Below are positions 51,118 to 60,161 of a DNA stretch of 64,000 bases, piece by piece. The notes under the pieces were generated by a model. That model was not told the DNA's origin and did not search any database. It worked only from the letters and a program-made list of their open reading frames with translations. The DNA comes from Blautia sp. (lineage in GTDB: Bacteria; Bacillota; Clostridia; Lachnospirales; Lachnospiraceae), in the NCBI GenBank assembly GCA_021772055.1, contig JAETNR010000020.1, forward strand, positions 1-64,000, given 5' to 3'. The translations under genes were made by a program, and so were the position numbers. The first letter of the stretch is position 1. Each line of letters begins with the position of its first letter.

Positions 51118-51875
51118 AATACACAGTGATTGTTGCCGAGGACGAGGAGTTGTTATTAAATAACCTCGTCTCTAAAGTCCGGAAGGCGGATCCGGATTTT
51201 GAGGTCATAGGGAAAGCCCAGACAGGAAGTCAGGCTTATGAGCTTGTGGAAGAGCTGAATCCAGACGTTTTGATCACGGACATTAGGATGCCTGTGATGG
51301 ACGGAATTGCCCTGCTTACAGAAGTGCGCAAGCAGTTTCCATTGGTAAAATTCATCATCACCAGCGGTTTTTCTGATTTCGAATACGCCAAAAAGGCCAT
51401 CAGCCTGAAGGTCTCCGATTATCTTCTGAAGCCTGTAGATTCTGAGGAACTGAAAGCTGCTCTTTTAAAAATCAAGAACGAATTCCTGGTCACCAAGAAC
51501 AGCTATGAAGAGATTTTCAATCCGGGCACCACCAGGATGGCTCCTTCTAAGATTGCGGAACTTCTCAAGGATTTCCTGGTAGAAAATTACAGCCAGGACA
51601 TTAACCTGAATCTCATAGCAGATAATATGAACTACAGTTCAAGCTATCTGACCAGGATCTTCTGCCAGGTTTACGACTGCACTCCATCCAAATATATCAC
51701 CAATCTGCGCATCAGCAATGCCCAGAAAATGCTGCAGCACAATCCGGAATTTTCCATTAAGCAGATCGGAGAAGCCGTGGGCTACCATGACCAGGGTTAT
51801 TTCAGCCGGATCTTTAAGAAGCAGACCGGCCTAAGTCCTTTTGAATTTCGAGAAAGGGAAGTGCTGCCACACTAA
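51114..51875 (+). CDS. YesN-type response regulator (REC + AraC), locus B
   Basis: This 253-residue regulator has an N-terminal receiver (VIVAEDEELLLNNLV, phospho-acceptor Asp 56 in VLITDIRMPVMDG, SDYLLKPVDSEEL). A C-terminal AraC-type pair of helix-turn-helices follows (NLIADNMNYSSSYLTRIFCQVYDCTPSKYITNLRI and IKQIGEAVGYHDQGYFSRIFKKQTGLSPFEFR). It is compact, with only a short linker between the two. It is translationally coupled to its kinase (ATGA overlap) and probably activates the divergent transport operon. Its stop lies inside a bidirectional terminator. Confidence 0.94.
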   Translation: MKYTVIVAEDEELLLNNLVSKVRKADPDFEVIGKAQTGSQAYELVEELNPDVLITDIRMPVMDGIALLTEVRKQFPLVKFIITSGFSDFEYAKKAISLKVSDYLLKPVDSEELKAALLKIKNEFLVTKNSYEEIFNPGTTRMAPSKIAELLKDFLVENYSQDINLNLIADNMNYSSSYLTRIFCQVYDCTPSKYITNLRISNAQKMLQHNPEFSIKQIGEAVGYHDQGYFSRIFKKQTGLSPFEFREREVLPH

Positions 51876-51900
51876 ATAATTAGTGCGGCAGCACTTTTTT
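51860..51900. terminator. Bidirectional terminator between locus B regulator and GH94 gene
   Basis: AGTGCTGCCACACTAA (51860-51875) pairs with TTAGTGCGGCAGCACT (51880-51895), one mismatch, followed by TTTTT. It serves both converging genes. Confidence 0.92.
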
Positions 51901-51901
51901 A

Positions 51902-54139
51902 CTAAATTCCGATTATTTGCCCATTTTTCACCTGAATCCGAAACTTCTTTTCCCGAAACACCCTCCTGATCTCAATCTCTTCCCACTCTTTCGGCAGGCA
52001 CGGCTGCACCTTAAGCCCCTCCCAGGTCGACTTCACTCCCAAAATGTACTGGGTAAATGCCACATACATCCAGGAAGCTGTCCCAGTAAGCCAGCTTACA
52101 TTCGCCAAACCGAATTTATCACTCTCCGGACCGAAAATATTGGAACTGTATACATAAGGCTCTGCCTTATACCGCCATTCTCCTGCTTTCTTCTGCGCAT
52201 TCATGGGGAGAAGCTGCCGGTAATATTCCCATGCCCTGTCCCCTCTGCCTAAAAGACACTCGGCTATGATTGCCCATGTATTGGCATGGCAGAATACAGA
52301 GCCATTCTCACCGCAGCCTTTATTATAATAGGTAAGCGGATCCTCTGCTGATGGATACCCTGCCATTGCCGGATGGATTTTCTTAATTCCAAGAGGCGTA
52401 TTGAGAAGCCGATGGACACTATCCATGGCAATTTTTCCCCTCTCGCCCTCTGCCATCCCGGAGATCACGGCCCAGGTCTGGGCATTCAGCCAGATTTTTG
52501 CCATCGGTTCTCTCGCGCTTCCCAAAGCCTGGCCATTATCCATGAAAGCCCTGATATACCACTCCCCGTCCCAGGCTGTCTGGTTCACTGTTTTCTTCAT
52601 TGCCTCATAACGCGCCAGGTAATCGTTCTCTTCTCCCAGAAGTCCTGCAAGCTCAGCCATTTCTTTCAAGGCAGCTCCCAGCATGAAAGCCACCATCACG
52701 CTTTCTCCTTTTCCTTCCCGGCATACCTTATACAGCATATCGTTCCAGTCACTATGAAGCATCAAAGGCAATCCATGTACTCCGATATTTTGATAAACAA
52801 ACTCCACAGAGCGTTTCAGATGTTCCCATACCGTTCCTTCTCCTCCATCATAGAAGGAAACTGTTTTACCCAGATAATCGAGCATTCCTTCTTCCATGAC
52901 CAAGGCGTACACAGCATAAATCAGCCATAAATGATTATCACTGTGGATTCTTTTCACCGGCTCATATCCTTCTATCGGAAAGAAATAATGGTTTGTGTGT
53001 CCGTCACGGTATTGCTGGGATAACAGCAAATCCAGCTTCTCCCTGGCACGAACTGTATCAAAAGGAATCATAGCTAGCACATCCTGAGAGGTGTCCCGAA
53101 ATCCAACACCCCGGAAAGTTCCCGTTGCATAGTAGGAGATATTTCTGGAAAACAAAAAATTCCGCTCAGACTGATAGGGGTTCCAAATATTGATCATAGT
53201 CATGGTATGTTCATCAGGCACCCTGCACTGAAAATGATCAAAATAAGCTTCCCAGCTTTTTCCAAGATTTGCAAAGGAACGTTCCACAAAGCCTTCCTCA
53301 CAAAGCCTCGCTGCACTTTTTCGGATTTCATCCTGGTCCTTCGCAGCTCCCAAAAAAATATGAACTTCCTTCTCAACCCCTGCCTCAAGTTTCAGAGGAA
53401 TCTCCAAAGCAAAACAAGGATCACCGCCGAACAGCCTGGATCCGGTACAGTGTCCGTCCTCCACAGCTTTAGGATTCTCTTCACTCCTGTAGCTTCCTAT
53501 GAATTCATCCCGGTCACAGTCAAAGGCCCGGACTTTGCTGTCTGATGCAAAATAAATGAGCGGTGTCTCCTCCGGCTTTGGCTGCATCTCCACTCCATAA
53601 CGGTACACCAGGATCTCTCCATCCAGATCACTGACAGAGAGCTGATGCTTATTGTAGCACTGCCAGCTCAATTCCCGCTCAAATTCCATCATGCCAAGCT
53701 CCACATAAGGAAACAAGGTGATTTCCTTGTCCTTTTCTGTCCGGAAACGAAGGCTCCAGATCAGGCAGTTCTCCTCTTTTCCCACAAAATAAGTAGCAGT
53801 CACTGATACTCCGTTTTTTTCTGCCTGAAAACGGGTATATCCCATACCATGGGTGGAACTCCAAGTATCCGGTTTTGCCGGACAAGGCTCATTGGTTGGC
53901 GTCCAGACTGTCTCGCCGTCACGAATATAGGTATAGAATCCGCTCCGATCCATAGGCAGATGAAAAAAACGATAGTGATTAATCCTGAAAATCTGCGGAG
54001 ACTTATAAAATGCCACGCCGCCACCGCAATGGGAAATCATCGTGTGAAAAGTCCCGTTGGACAGATAGTTCATCCATGGCGTCGGACTATTGTATTTATC
54101 AAAAGTAATCTCTTTTCGTTCGTTGTCAAAACGGTACAT
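51902..54139 (-). CDS. GH94 family glycoside phosphorylase (cellobiose phosphorylase-like)
   Basis: This 745-residue cytoplasmic protein matches GH94 inverting phosphorylases. The N-terminal beta domain starts FDKYNSPTPWMNYLSNGTFHTMIS and includes FHLPMDRSGFYTYIRDGE. The helical barrel has FRGVGFRDTSQDVLAMIPFD, the catalytic-acid motif MLHSDWND (about residue 464) and the phosphate-binding GCGENGSVFCHANTWAI. Such enzymes split beta-linked disaccharides into a sugar-1-phosphate and a free sugar. The donor (cellobiose, chitobiose, laminaribiose or other) cannot be told. It is the last gene of locus C, 6 bp after an SGNH esterase gene. Confidence 0.9.
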   Translation of the reverse strand: MYRFDNERKEITFDKYNSPTPWMNYLSNGTFHTMISHCGGGVAFYKSPQIFRINHYRFFHLPMDRSGFYTYIRDGETVWTPTNEPCPAKPDTWSSTHGMGYTRFQAEKNGVSVTATYFVGKEENCLIWSLRFRTEKDKEITLFPYVELGMMEFERELSWQCYNKHQLSVSDLDGEILVYRYGVEMQPKPEETPLIYFASDSKVRAFDCDRDEFIGSYRSEENPKAVEDGHCTGSRLFGGDPCFALEIPLKLEAGVEKEVHIFLGAAKDQDEIRKSAARLCEEGFVERSFANLGKSWEAYFDHFQCRVPDEHTMTMINIWNPYQSERNFLFSRNISYYATGTFRGVGFRDTSQDVLAMIPFDTVRAREKLDLLLSQQYRDGHTNHYFFPIEGYEPVKRIHSDNHLWLIYAVYALVMEEGMLDYLGKTVSFYDGGEGTVWEHLKRSVEFVYQNIGVHGLPLMLHSDWNDMLYKVCREGKGESVMVAFMLGAALKEMAELAGLLGEENDYLARYEAMKKTVNQTAWDGEWYIRAFMDNGQALGSAREPMAKIWLNAQTWAVISGMAEGERGKIAMDSVHRLLNTPLGIKKIHPAMAGYPSAEDPLTYYNKGCGENGSVFCHANTWAIIAECLLGRGDRAWEYYRQLLPMNAQKKAGEWRYKAEPYVYSSNIFGPESDKFGLANVSWLTGTASWMYVAFTQYILGVKSTWEGLKVQPCLPKEWEEIEIRRVFREKKFRIQVKNGQIIGI

Positions 54140-54145
54140 AAAATA

Positions 54146-54793
54146 TCACCTCTCCTGTTCCAGGATTTCTCTGATCTTTGCGGCTGCAGCTTTCCCCAGG
54201 AGTCTTTGCCCTTCTCTATCCAAATGTACCCCCTCCCATGCGCTCGGCTCGGTCACCCTGGAAGCATCCAGAAAATTGCAGCCGTAGTCTTTCGCAAGCA
54301 ATCGATAATGTTCGCCAAGTTCAAGGGATTTCGCTTCAGAGTTTCCATCAATAAAATCATGAACACCTCTGTCATGAATATGTGGCGGCGCAATCAAGAG
54401 AATCTTTGGCGGCTTCCCGGTATCCCAGACAAAAGGCGTTAAAACGGTTTTAATCAAAAGTTCCATTCCCCGCCGGATGTCCGGCACGGAAGCGTGATAG
54501 GTATTTTTCATATCATTGGTTCCCAGAAGGAATACCACCAGATCCAGAGGCTGGTGGCTCTGGAGAATGGGAATGAGCAGAGACAGTCCGTTCTTTCCAC
54601 AAGCAGCAGGATCCTCCAGGGAAGTCGTCCTGCCGCTTAACCCCTCCTCCACGATCCGGCAGTCCTCACCCAACAGCTTCTCCGCAATGCCGCCCCATCG
54701 GCTGTCCCTCTCAAATCGCAGATGATCTTTCTCTTTAAAATCAGGATCAAAGCCCCATGTAATAGAATCTCCATATAGTAAAATTTGCTTCAT
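54146..54793 (-). CDS. SGNH/GDSL hydrolase (probable sugar O-acetyl esterase)
   Basis: This 215-residue hydrolase has the four SGNH blocks: LLYGDSITWGFDP (Ser 9), EEGLSGRTTSLEDP (Gly), VVFLLGTNDMKNTY (Asn) and WEGVHLDREGQ (catalytic Asp/His region). The motif order matches CE3- and arylesterase-like deacetylases that remove acetyl groups from plant polysaccharide fragments. There is no signal peptide, so it acts inside the cell, before the GH94 phosphorylase. The track start lies 32 codons upstream. The ATG with GGAGTATTTT before it is preferred. Substrate inferred from its neighbours. Confidence 0.88.
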   Translation of the reverse strand: MKQILLYGDSITWGFDPDFKEKDHLRFERDSRWGGIAEKLLGEDCRIVEEGLSGRTTSLEDPAACGKNGLSLLIPILQSHQPLDLVVFLLGTNDMKNTYHASVPDIRRGMELLIKTVLTPFVWDTGKPPKILLIAPPHIHDRGVHDFIDGNSEAKSLELGEHYRLLAKDYGCNFLDASRVTEPSAWEGVHLDREGQRLLGKAAAAKIREILEQER

Positions 54794-54875
54794 AAAATAC
54801 TCCGTTCCCCTAAGAAGCCGGCGCGGGGACATTTTCATGCCCCCGTGCCGCTCTGTTTTCTTGTTTTTACAGATC

Positions 54876-56375
54876 TTATTTTTTGCCATTGGCAGTCAGC
54901 CATTCATCAAGCTGCTTCTGAAGTTCTGCCTTATACTCCTCTGCGCCCGCCTGTTCCATTTTTGTCACATACTCCTCAAAACGTTCGTCAAAATTGTCAT
55001 AGAGGGACATAAACTTATATTCTGCGGCAACAGAACTCATCTGTGCCATCTGGGTTGCCATAGGTTCCTCATGGAAGCTGAAACCGGACAGTGGAGAAAC
55101 ATCTGCATGATTATTGATCTCCATTGTTTCCTCCCATACGCCTTCCTTTTGGCCTTCCACAAGGTAAGCGTTAAACTGGTTGCCCAGAGCCCAGCCGCTG
55201 TTGAAGAAATATCCGCTGTCCGGAATCTCTTTCACGAAACCGTCTTCCATGGTATAGTTCACATCTTCAATCCCGAAATTCAGCATATTAAAGATTTCTT
55301 TATCCGTATTCATAACTTCGATCATCTTGATTGCAGCCTCCGGATGCTCGCTGCTGCTGGAAACTGCGTTCATGGCACCTCTTGCAGACAGTGCATTTAC
55401 AACAGGTTCCGTGAGGGATACCTGGACATAATCAAATCCGCCTGCAAGCTGTTTCTGTTCAATTTCTCCGCCAGGTTTTACAATTCCAAGGCGGGATGCA
55501 TATTTCCCTGCCGTAATGTCGGCGCTGTCATCCTGAAGTGTGATGATATCATCGCGGATATAGCCGTTGTTATAAAGTTCTCCAAATTCAGCCAGATGTT
55601 TCTTCATCTCCTCCGGGAACCAGTCCACTGTGTAGGTGTCATCGTCCTTCTTAATGTACATAGGCACACCGCTGTCTGCTACCTTATAATAGCCGTCCAT
55701 CATCTTCATGGCTACAAAATCATTCTCAAAAGCCTGAATGCTCAGGTCACCTACCGGATAAAGATCCGATTCATTGTCCCGTACGGCATCCCAGAAGGGA
55801 TACATATCTTCCACACTCTTCACATTTTCCCAGTCAAACTCATATTTATCTACCAGATCTTTTCTCATCATAAATCCAAAGGAGTCGTAACAGATCTGAT
55901 AATTGGGGATTGCATAAACGGATCCCCCTACCCTTGCCTGTTCAAACAGGAATTCCGGCAGTATATTCTTGAGCTCCGGGGCATTCTCCTCAATCAGATC
56001 ATCCAGCGGGAGAAAGGCTCCCCTGGAAACGTTTGGCTGATATTTGTTCAGCCAGTTTTGGGTAGTAAAGCACACATCAAATGCCTCCCCTGAGGAAATC
56101 ATCATGTTCATCTTTTCATCGTAGCTGCCGTAATCATAGACTTCCAACTGAAGCTCCAGACCATAGCGCTCCGCCAAAACCTTATTTACCTCCTCCAGTA
56201 CCTGGTCGATACCTGTCTGAGGGGTTCCCGCAGTAATCCAGCGGATCGGAATGATCTCGCCCGATTCGGACTCCGTTTCGCCGGCAAAGCATGCCGTACC
56301 GGGAACCAGCATAGATGCAGAAAGGATCCCTGCCAAAATAGCCTTGTTCATGTTGCTTCTGTGACATTTCTTCAT
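54876..56375 (-). CDS. Extracellular binding protein of an LplA/YtcQ-type transporter, locus C
   Basis: This 499-residue solute-binding protein belongs to the group that works with LplB/LplC permeases. The signal peptide is NMNKAILAGILSASMLVPGTACFAGE. TAC could be a non-standard lipobox (Gly at -3), but CFA may instead be a signal peptidase I site. The mature domain has LQLEVYDYGSYDEKMNMMISSGEAFDVCFTT and a C-terminal ALGNQFNAYLVEGQKEGVWEE region. GGAGGAAAATGAT precedes the ATG at 56375. It follows two permease genes and precedes esterase and phosphorylase genes. Confidence 0.9.
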   Translation of the reverse strand: MKKCHRSNMNKAILAGILSASMLVPGTACFAGETESESGEIIPIRWITAGTPQTGIDQVLEEVNKVLAERYGLELQLEVYDYGSYDEKMNMMISSGEAFDVCFTTQNWLNKYQPNVSRGAFLPLDDLIEENAPELKNILPEFLFEQARVGGSVYAIPNYQICYDSFGFMMRKDLVDKYEFDWENVKSVEDMYPFWDAVRDNESDLYPVGDLSIQAFENDFVAMKMMDGYYKVADSGVPMYIKKDDDTYTVDWFPEEMKKHLAEFGELYNNGYIRDDIITLQDDSADITAGKYASRLGIVKPGGEIEQKQLAGGFDYVQVSLTEPVVNALSARGAMNAVSSSSEHPEAAIKMIEVMNTDKEIFNMLNFGIEDVNYTMEDGFVKEIPDSGYFFNSGWALGNQFNAYLVEGQKEGVWEETMEINNHADVSPLSGFSFHEEPMATQMAQMSSVAAEYKFMSLYDNFDERFEEYVTKMEQAGAEEYKAELQKQLDEWLTANGKK

Positions 56376-56448
56376 ATCATTTTCCTCCTTTATTATAGGG
56401 GCCGCCTCCTGAAGTCATTTTTATTTGGAAGGCAGCCTTTTTTCACAT

Positions 56449-57330
56449 TTACCCCTTAACGGCTCCCACTGTAAGCCCTGAGATAAAATATTTCTGAAAG
56501 AACGGGAATACCACCAGCATGGGACCTGCTGCCACCACTGCCATTGCCATCAAAAGATTCTGGCTTGGAATATCTCGGACATCCACCGTAATTCCTCCTC
56601 CCTGACTGAGTGCAGTCAGCAAAGACTGGATATTTTGCTGGATGCGGTAAAGCATGTACTGCAGCGGTTCCATTTCTTCTTTAGTAATATAGAGAAGCCC
56701 TGTCTGCCAGTCGTTCCATTTGCTCATCGCTGTAAAAAAAGCCACGGTCGTCAAAACCGGGATGGACAGCGGAAGAGCAATCTTGAAAAAGATCACGAAT
56801 TCGTTGGCGCCGTCTACCTTCGCTGACTCAAAAAGCTCCTGAGGCAGTTTCTGAAAAAAAGTCCGTATCATGATCACGTGAAAAGCATACACAAAGCTTG
56901 GTACAATCATAACTGCGAAGGTATCCTTCCAGTGAAGTACCTGGGTCATCAAGATATAGCTTGGCACCATACCTCCGGAAAACAGCAGCGTAAAGAACAC
57001 GTAAAAGGACAACGGTCTTGCAAATTTACAGTTTGAACGTGCCAGTGTATAACCGATCATACTCATAATCAGGACGCCTCCCACTACCGTAGCTGCAGTG
57101 GCAAAAATCGTGACCCCATAGCTTCGAAGCACCCGCATTGGACTTTTAAAGATATATTCATAGGCCGTCAGGTCAAATTCGGAAGGAATCAATCGGAATC
57201 CGTTCTCACTGAGTGCTGTGGCATTGGTAAAGGATGCTGAAATCAGCAGGATAAACGGAATGATACACATGACTGCATAGAAAATACCAATGGCATTGAT
57301 CAAAATCTGCGGTCTGTTTTTTTTCTTCAA
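56449..57330 (-). CDS. LplC/YtcP-type ABC permease, locus C
   Basis: This 293-residue permease has six membrane helices and the EAA loop ELFESAKVDGANEFVIFFKIALPLSIPVL. The ending QKYFISGLTVGAVKG is typical of LplC/YtcP. The track start (57387) lies within the upstream gene. A TTG at 57330 is preferred because AAGGAGAGGAGAACT directly precedes it and it starts 19 bp after the LplB-type stop. It pairs with the LplB-type permease, and no ATPase is encoded nearby. Confidence 0.9.
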   Translation of the reverse strand: MKKKNRPQILINAIGIFYAVMCIIPFILLISASFTNATALSENGFRLIPSEFDLTAYEYIFKSPMRVLRSYGVTIFATAATVVGGVLIMSMIGYTLARSNCKFARPLSFYVFFTLLFSGGMVPSYILMTQVLHWKDTFAVMIVPSFVYAFHVIMIRTFFQKLPQELFESAKVDGANEFVIFFKIALPLSIPVLTTVAFFTAMSKWNDWQTGLLYITKEEMEPLQYMLYRIQQNIQSLLTALSQGGGITVDVRDIPSQNLLMAMAVVAAGPMLVVFPFFQKYFISGLTVGAVKG

Positions 57331-57349
57331 AGTTCTCCTCTCCTTTCCT

Positions 57350-58309
57350 TTAAAATAATGCACTGTCGGGGTCAATTTTTCGTACAACCAGGTTCGTCAC
57401 CAGAATCAGTACAAATCCCACAAGTGACTGAATCAGCCCCACAGCCGTAGCCATTCCCACGTCACCAAGCTGCGTCAGCGCGCGGTACACATAGGTATCC
57501 ACTACATCCGTCGCTGGATAGAGCACTCCTACATTTCTCGGCACATTGAAAAACAATCCAAAATCTGCCCGGAAAATATTGCCGATATTCAAAAGGGTCA
57601 TAACAATTATGATTGGTTTCAGGAAGGGCAGTACGATATACCGAAACTGCTGAATTTTGGTAGCGCCGTCAAGCTGCGCCGCTTCAAAATAGGTATTGTC
57701 GATTCCCATCAGGCTTGCATAGTAGAAAAGACTATTGTAGCCTGTCCCGTGCCAGATTTTCACCAGCAGAAGGATAACCGGCCAGTAGGCTGCATTGGAA
57801 TACCAGTCCACCGTTTTCCCTCCAAATAGGCGAATAACCTGATTGACCAGTCCCATATCTCCCGGCATCAGAAGGGCATACACCATATACCCGACCACAA
57901 CCCAGGAAAGAAAACTTGGCATCAGCGTAATTGTCTGATAAGTTTTCACCATCCTTCTGCTGCGAAGATTAAACATGATCACCGCAAACAATACGCTCAA
58001 AGTAGTGGTAAAAACAATAAAAAGGAAATTCATTCCCAGTGTATTACGAACGACTCGCCAGGCATCTGAAGAGGTAAAAAAGAATTTAAAATTATTCAAA
58101 CCTGCCCAGGGGCTTCTAATAATCCCCAGATTTACCTTAAATTTCTTAAATGCCAGAATAATTCCTCCCATAGGAACATAACAAAAAATAAACAGCAGTA
58201 TCATTGCCGGAAGCGCCAGGATGAACAGTTGGATATTGTCCACCGTACTGCTCCTTAAGCTTTTTCCCCAGCCCCCTCCCCGGGTACCGCCTGTCTTTCG
58301 ATTTTTCAC
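57350..58309 (-). CDS. LplB-type ABC permease, locus C
   Basis: This 319-residue permease has a basic N-terminus, then LFILALPAMILLFIFCYVPMGGIILAFKKFKVNLGI, the usual LplB start. The EAA loop is TYFEAAQLDGATKIQQFRYIVLPFLKPIIIVM. It is the first gene of locus C, behind an extended -10 promoter. LplB/LplC systems import oligosaccharides in gut Bacillota. It is divergent from the YesN/YesM pair that probably regulates it. Confidence 0.93.
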   Translation of the reverse strand: MKNRKTGGTRGGGWGKSLRSSTVDNIQLFILALPAMILLFIFCYVPMGGIILAFKKFKVNLGIIRSPWAGLNNFKFFFTSSDAWRVVRNTLGMNFLFIVFTTTLSVLFAVIMFNLRSRRMVKTYQTITLMPSFLSWVVVGYMVYALLMPGDMGLVNQVIRLFGGKTVDWYSNAAYWPVILLLVKIWHGTGYNSLFYYASLMGIDNTYFEAAQLDGATKIQQFRYIVLPFLKPIIIVMTLLNIGNIFRADFGLFFNVPRNVGVLYPATDVVDTYVYRALTQLGDVGMATAVGLIQSLVGFVLILVTNLVVRKIDPDSALF

Positions 58310-58392
58310 ATCGCATCCCTCCTCATCCGGCGCCGTATTCCCTCCAGCCTTGCCGCGGCGCCCTTTTGTATGTATCTCGTTTTGTTGACCAC

Positions 58393-58421
58393 ATTATAGC
58401 AGGCATTTTCTTTGATGAAAA
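58393..58421 (-). promoter_or_regulatory. Extended -10 promoter of sugar locus C
   Basis: On the minus strand TTTTCA (58416-58421), 17 bp, TATAAT (58393-58398) preceded by TGC. The poor -35 with a strong extended -10 suits an activator-dependent promoter. Confidence 0.65.
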
Positions 58422-58535
58422 TGACACTGTTTTGCGAATCTGGTCAAAGAATTGCCCACTTTTCCATATTCTTTGTGACAATTGTGCTTTTTTTTGCTTT
58501 TCCAGCTATTTTTTTGTGTATTATTTTCCAGCTCA

Positions 58536-58564
58536 TTGTCATTTCTTTCTTTTTGTGCAATAAT
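58536..58564 (+). promoter_or_regulatory. sigma-A promoter of the yesN/yesM pair, locus C
   Basis: TTGTCA (58536-58541), 17 bp, AATAAT (58559-58564), 46 bp before the start codon. Confidence 0.6.
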
Positions 58565-58610
58565 GGAATGAAGTTTCATGTGATATCACGATTTAAAGGA
58601 GATGGGGAGT

Positions 58611-60161
58611 ATGTATCGCGTAGCAATTGCAGATGACGAAATCGGAATTCGGGAAGGTTTGAAAGATTTGGTAGAATGGGAAGCATTGGGATTCTCTGTC
58701 TGCGGTGTTTTTGAAGATGGGGAAGGTCTGCTCTCTCTCCTAAAAGATCAGCCTCCCCATCTGATTGTAACAGATATTCGCATGAATCGCTGCTCCGGTC
58801 TGGACATCTCCAAATATATTCAGGAACAAAAACTGAAAACCCGGGTAGTGCTGATCAGTGGTTATCAGGAGACCGAACTTGCCATGTCCGCCATCCGCTA
58901 TGGTGTAAAAAACTACATTTTAAAACCGATTGATCTGGATGAGCTCTCTGATTGTATCCGAAAAGTTAAGGAGGATTTGGATGCCGACCAGGTAATTTTC
59001 ACTCAGCGTGAAGAACTTTTCCGGACGCAGAGTGATATGCAGGATATCAGAAAACTCTTTTTCGAGGAAATGCTCCGGGGCGATCTGGAAAATCAGCAGC
59101 TAATCAAGCGTGCTCTGACACTCCTCTGCCCGGAGATGTCCCTTGAGGAGAGTGCGTGTTTTTTTCTAACTCTGCATATCCGTCAGTATGGAAGTTTTCA
59201 AAAAAACAGCTGGAAGAAAGATCCTGCACAGCTCTCTGCCTATGTGGATCATTTTTCGGATCGCTTTCAAACGAAATGCCGCATCCTCACGATTTCCCGG
59301 AAAGAAACACAGCTCACAGCCTTCGGGCTTTTGCCAAAGCATTCGGAGCAATCCGTGCGGGAGGCAGCTGCCAGGGAGGCTGCTCGCCTATGTGAGGACA
59401 TCCGTTCTTCCTTTGGTGTTCTGGCAGATCCGGATAGTTTGGAAGTATTTGACAGTATCTCTGCCATGCTGGCCGGGGTCTCCGTCTCCGAAGACAGTAC
59501 CTTAGGCCAGGCGTTGGAAAAACTGGTTCTACGCCAAAAACAGCTCTATCTCGTACTCATCAATGGAACGCTTCTCTCTCTGACTGAGGAAACTTTGCGT
59601 TTTGCAGACTCTTTGGAAGGGCTTAAACTTTCTTCCGCCAGGGAACTCATGGAAAATCTGTTCCATACTTTGTCAGACAAACTGCGCCTGGATGGTCTTC
59701 CCCATTCAGCTGATCTGGTATTGAAGGAAGCCTTCCCTGTACTTGCCGCCATCAGCGATTTCAAAGAGCTGAAAGAGTTCCTCTCCCACACCATGCGCAA
59801 GCTCTATCTCTCTCTCCATCAGGATTCTGACAGCCTGATGGAACGTACCAAAGACTATGTGATAAAACACATCGGGGAGGATCTTTCCCTGGAGGATGTA
59901 GCGGATCATTTTTACTTAAGCCCCTCCTATTTCAGCCGCACCTTCAAGGCTGTTACCGGAGAAACCTTTGTGCGCTTTGTAAGCCGCATTAAAATGGAAG
60001 AAGCTGCCAGGCTTCTGGCAGCTACTGATCTGAAAATATATGATATCTCTGAGCGTGTCGGCTACAAAAGCCTCCGGCACTTCAATAAGCTTTTTAAAGA
60101 ATATATGGGAATCCAGCCCTCTGGCTACCGCCAGAAAATGCACATAGGAGGTGACAGATGA
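58611..60161 (+). CDS. YesN-type response regulator (REC + AraC), locus C
   Basis: This 516-residue regulator has a receiver domain (VAIADDEIGIREGLKDLV; Asp 55 in IVTDIRMNRCSGLDI; KNYILKPIDLDEL). A helical middle region of about 280 residues with no recognised fold follows. The C-terminal AraC domain reads SLEDVADHFYLSPSYFSRTFKAVTGETFVRFVSRIKMEEAARLL and IYDISERVGYKSLRHFNKLFKEYMGIQPSGYRQ. The long middle separates it from the compact regulator of locus B. The start was moved to the ATG at 58611, nine bases after AAGGAG. Its stop overlaps the kinase start (ATGA). Confidence 0.93.
   Translation: MYRVAIADDEIGIREGLKDLVEWEALGFSVCGVFEDGEGLLSLLKDQPPHLIVTDIRMNRCSGLDISKYIQEQKLKTRVVLISGYQETELAMSAIRYGVKNYILKPIDLDELSDCIRKVKEDLDADQVIFTQREELFRTQSDMQDIRKLFFEEMLRGDLENQQLIKRALTLLCPEMSLEESACFFLTLHIRQYGSFQKNSWKKDPAQLSAYVDHFSDRFQTKCRILTISRKETQLTAFGLLPKHSEQSVREAAAREAARLCEDIRSSFGVLADPDSLEVFDSISAMLAGVSVSEDSTLGQALEKLVLRQKQLYLVLINGTLLSLTEETLRFADSLEGLKLSSARELMENLFHTLSDKLRLDGLPHSADLVLKEAFPVLAAISDFKELKEFLSHTMRKLYLSLHQDSDSLMERTKDYVIKHIGEDLSLEDVADHFYLSPSYFSRTFKAVTGETFVRFVSRIKMEEAARLLAATDLKIYDISERVGYKSLRHFNKLFKEYMGIQPSGYRQKMHIGGDR

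Noticed and set aside
54837-56093. 418-codon plus-strand ORF
   Set aside because: It is antisense to the locus C binding protein and lacks motifs or a ribosome binding site.
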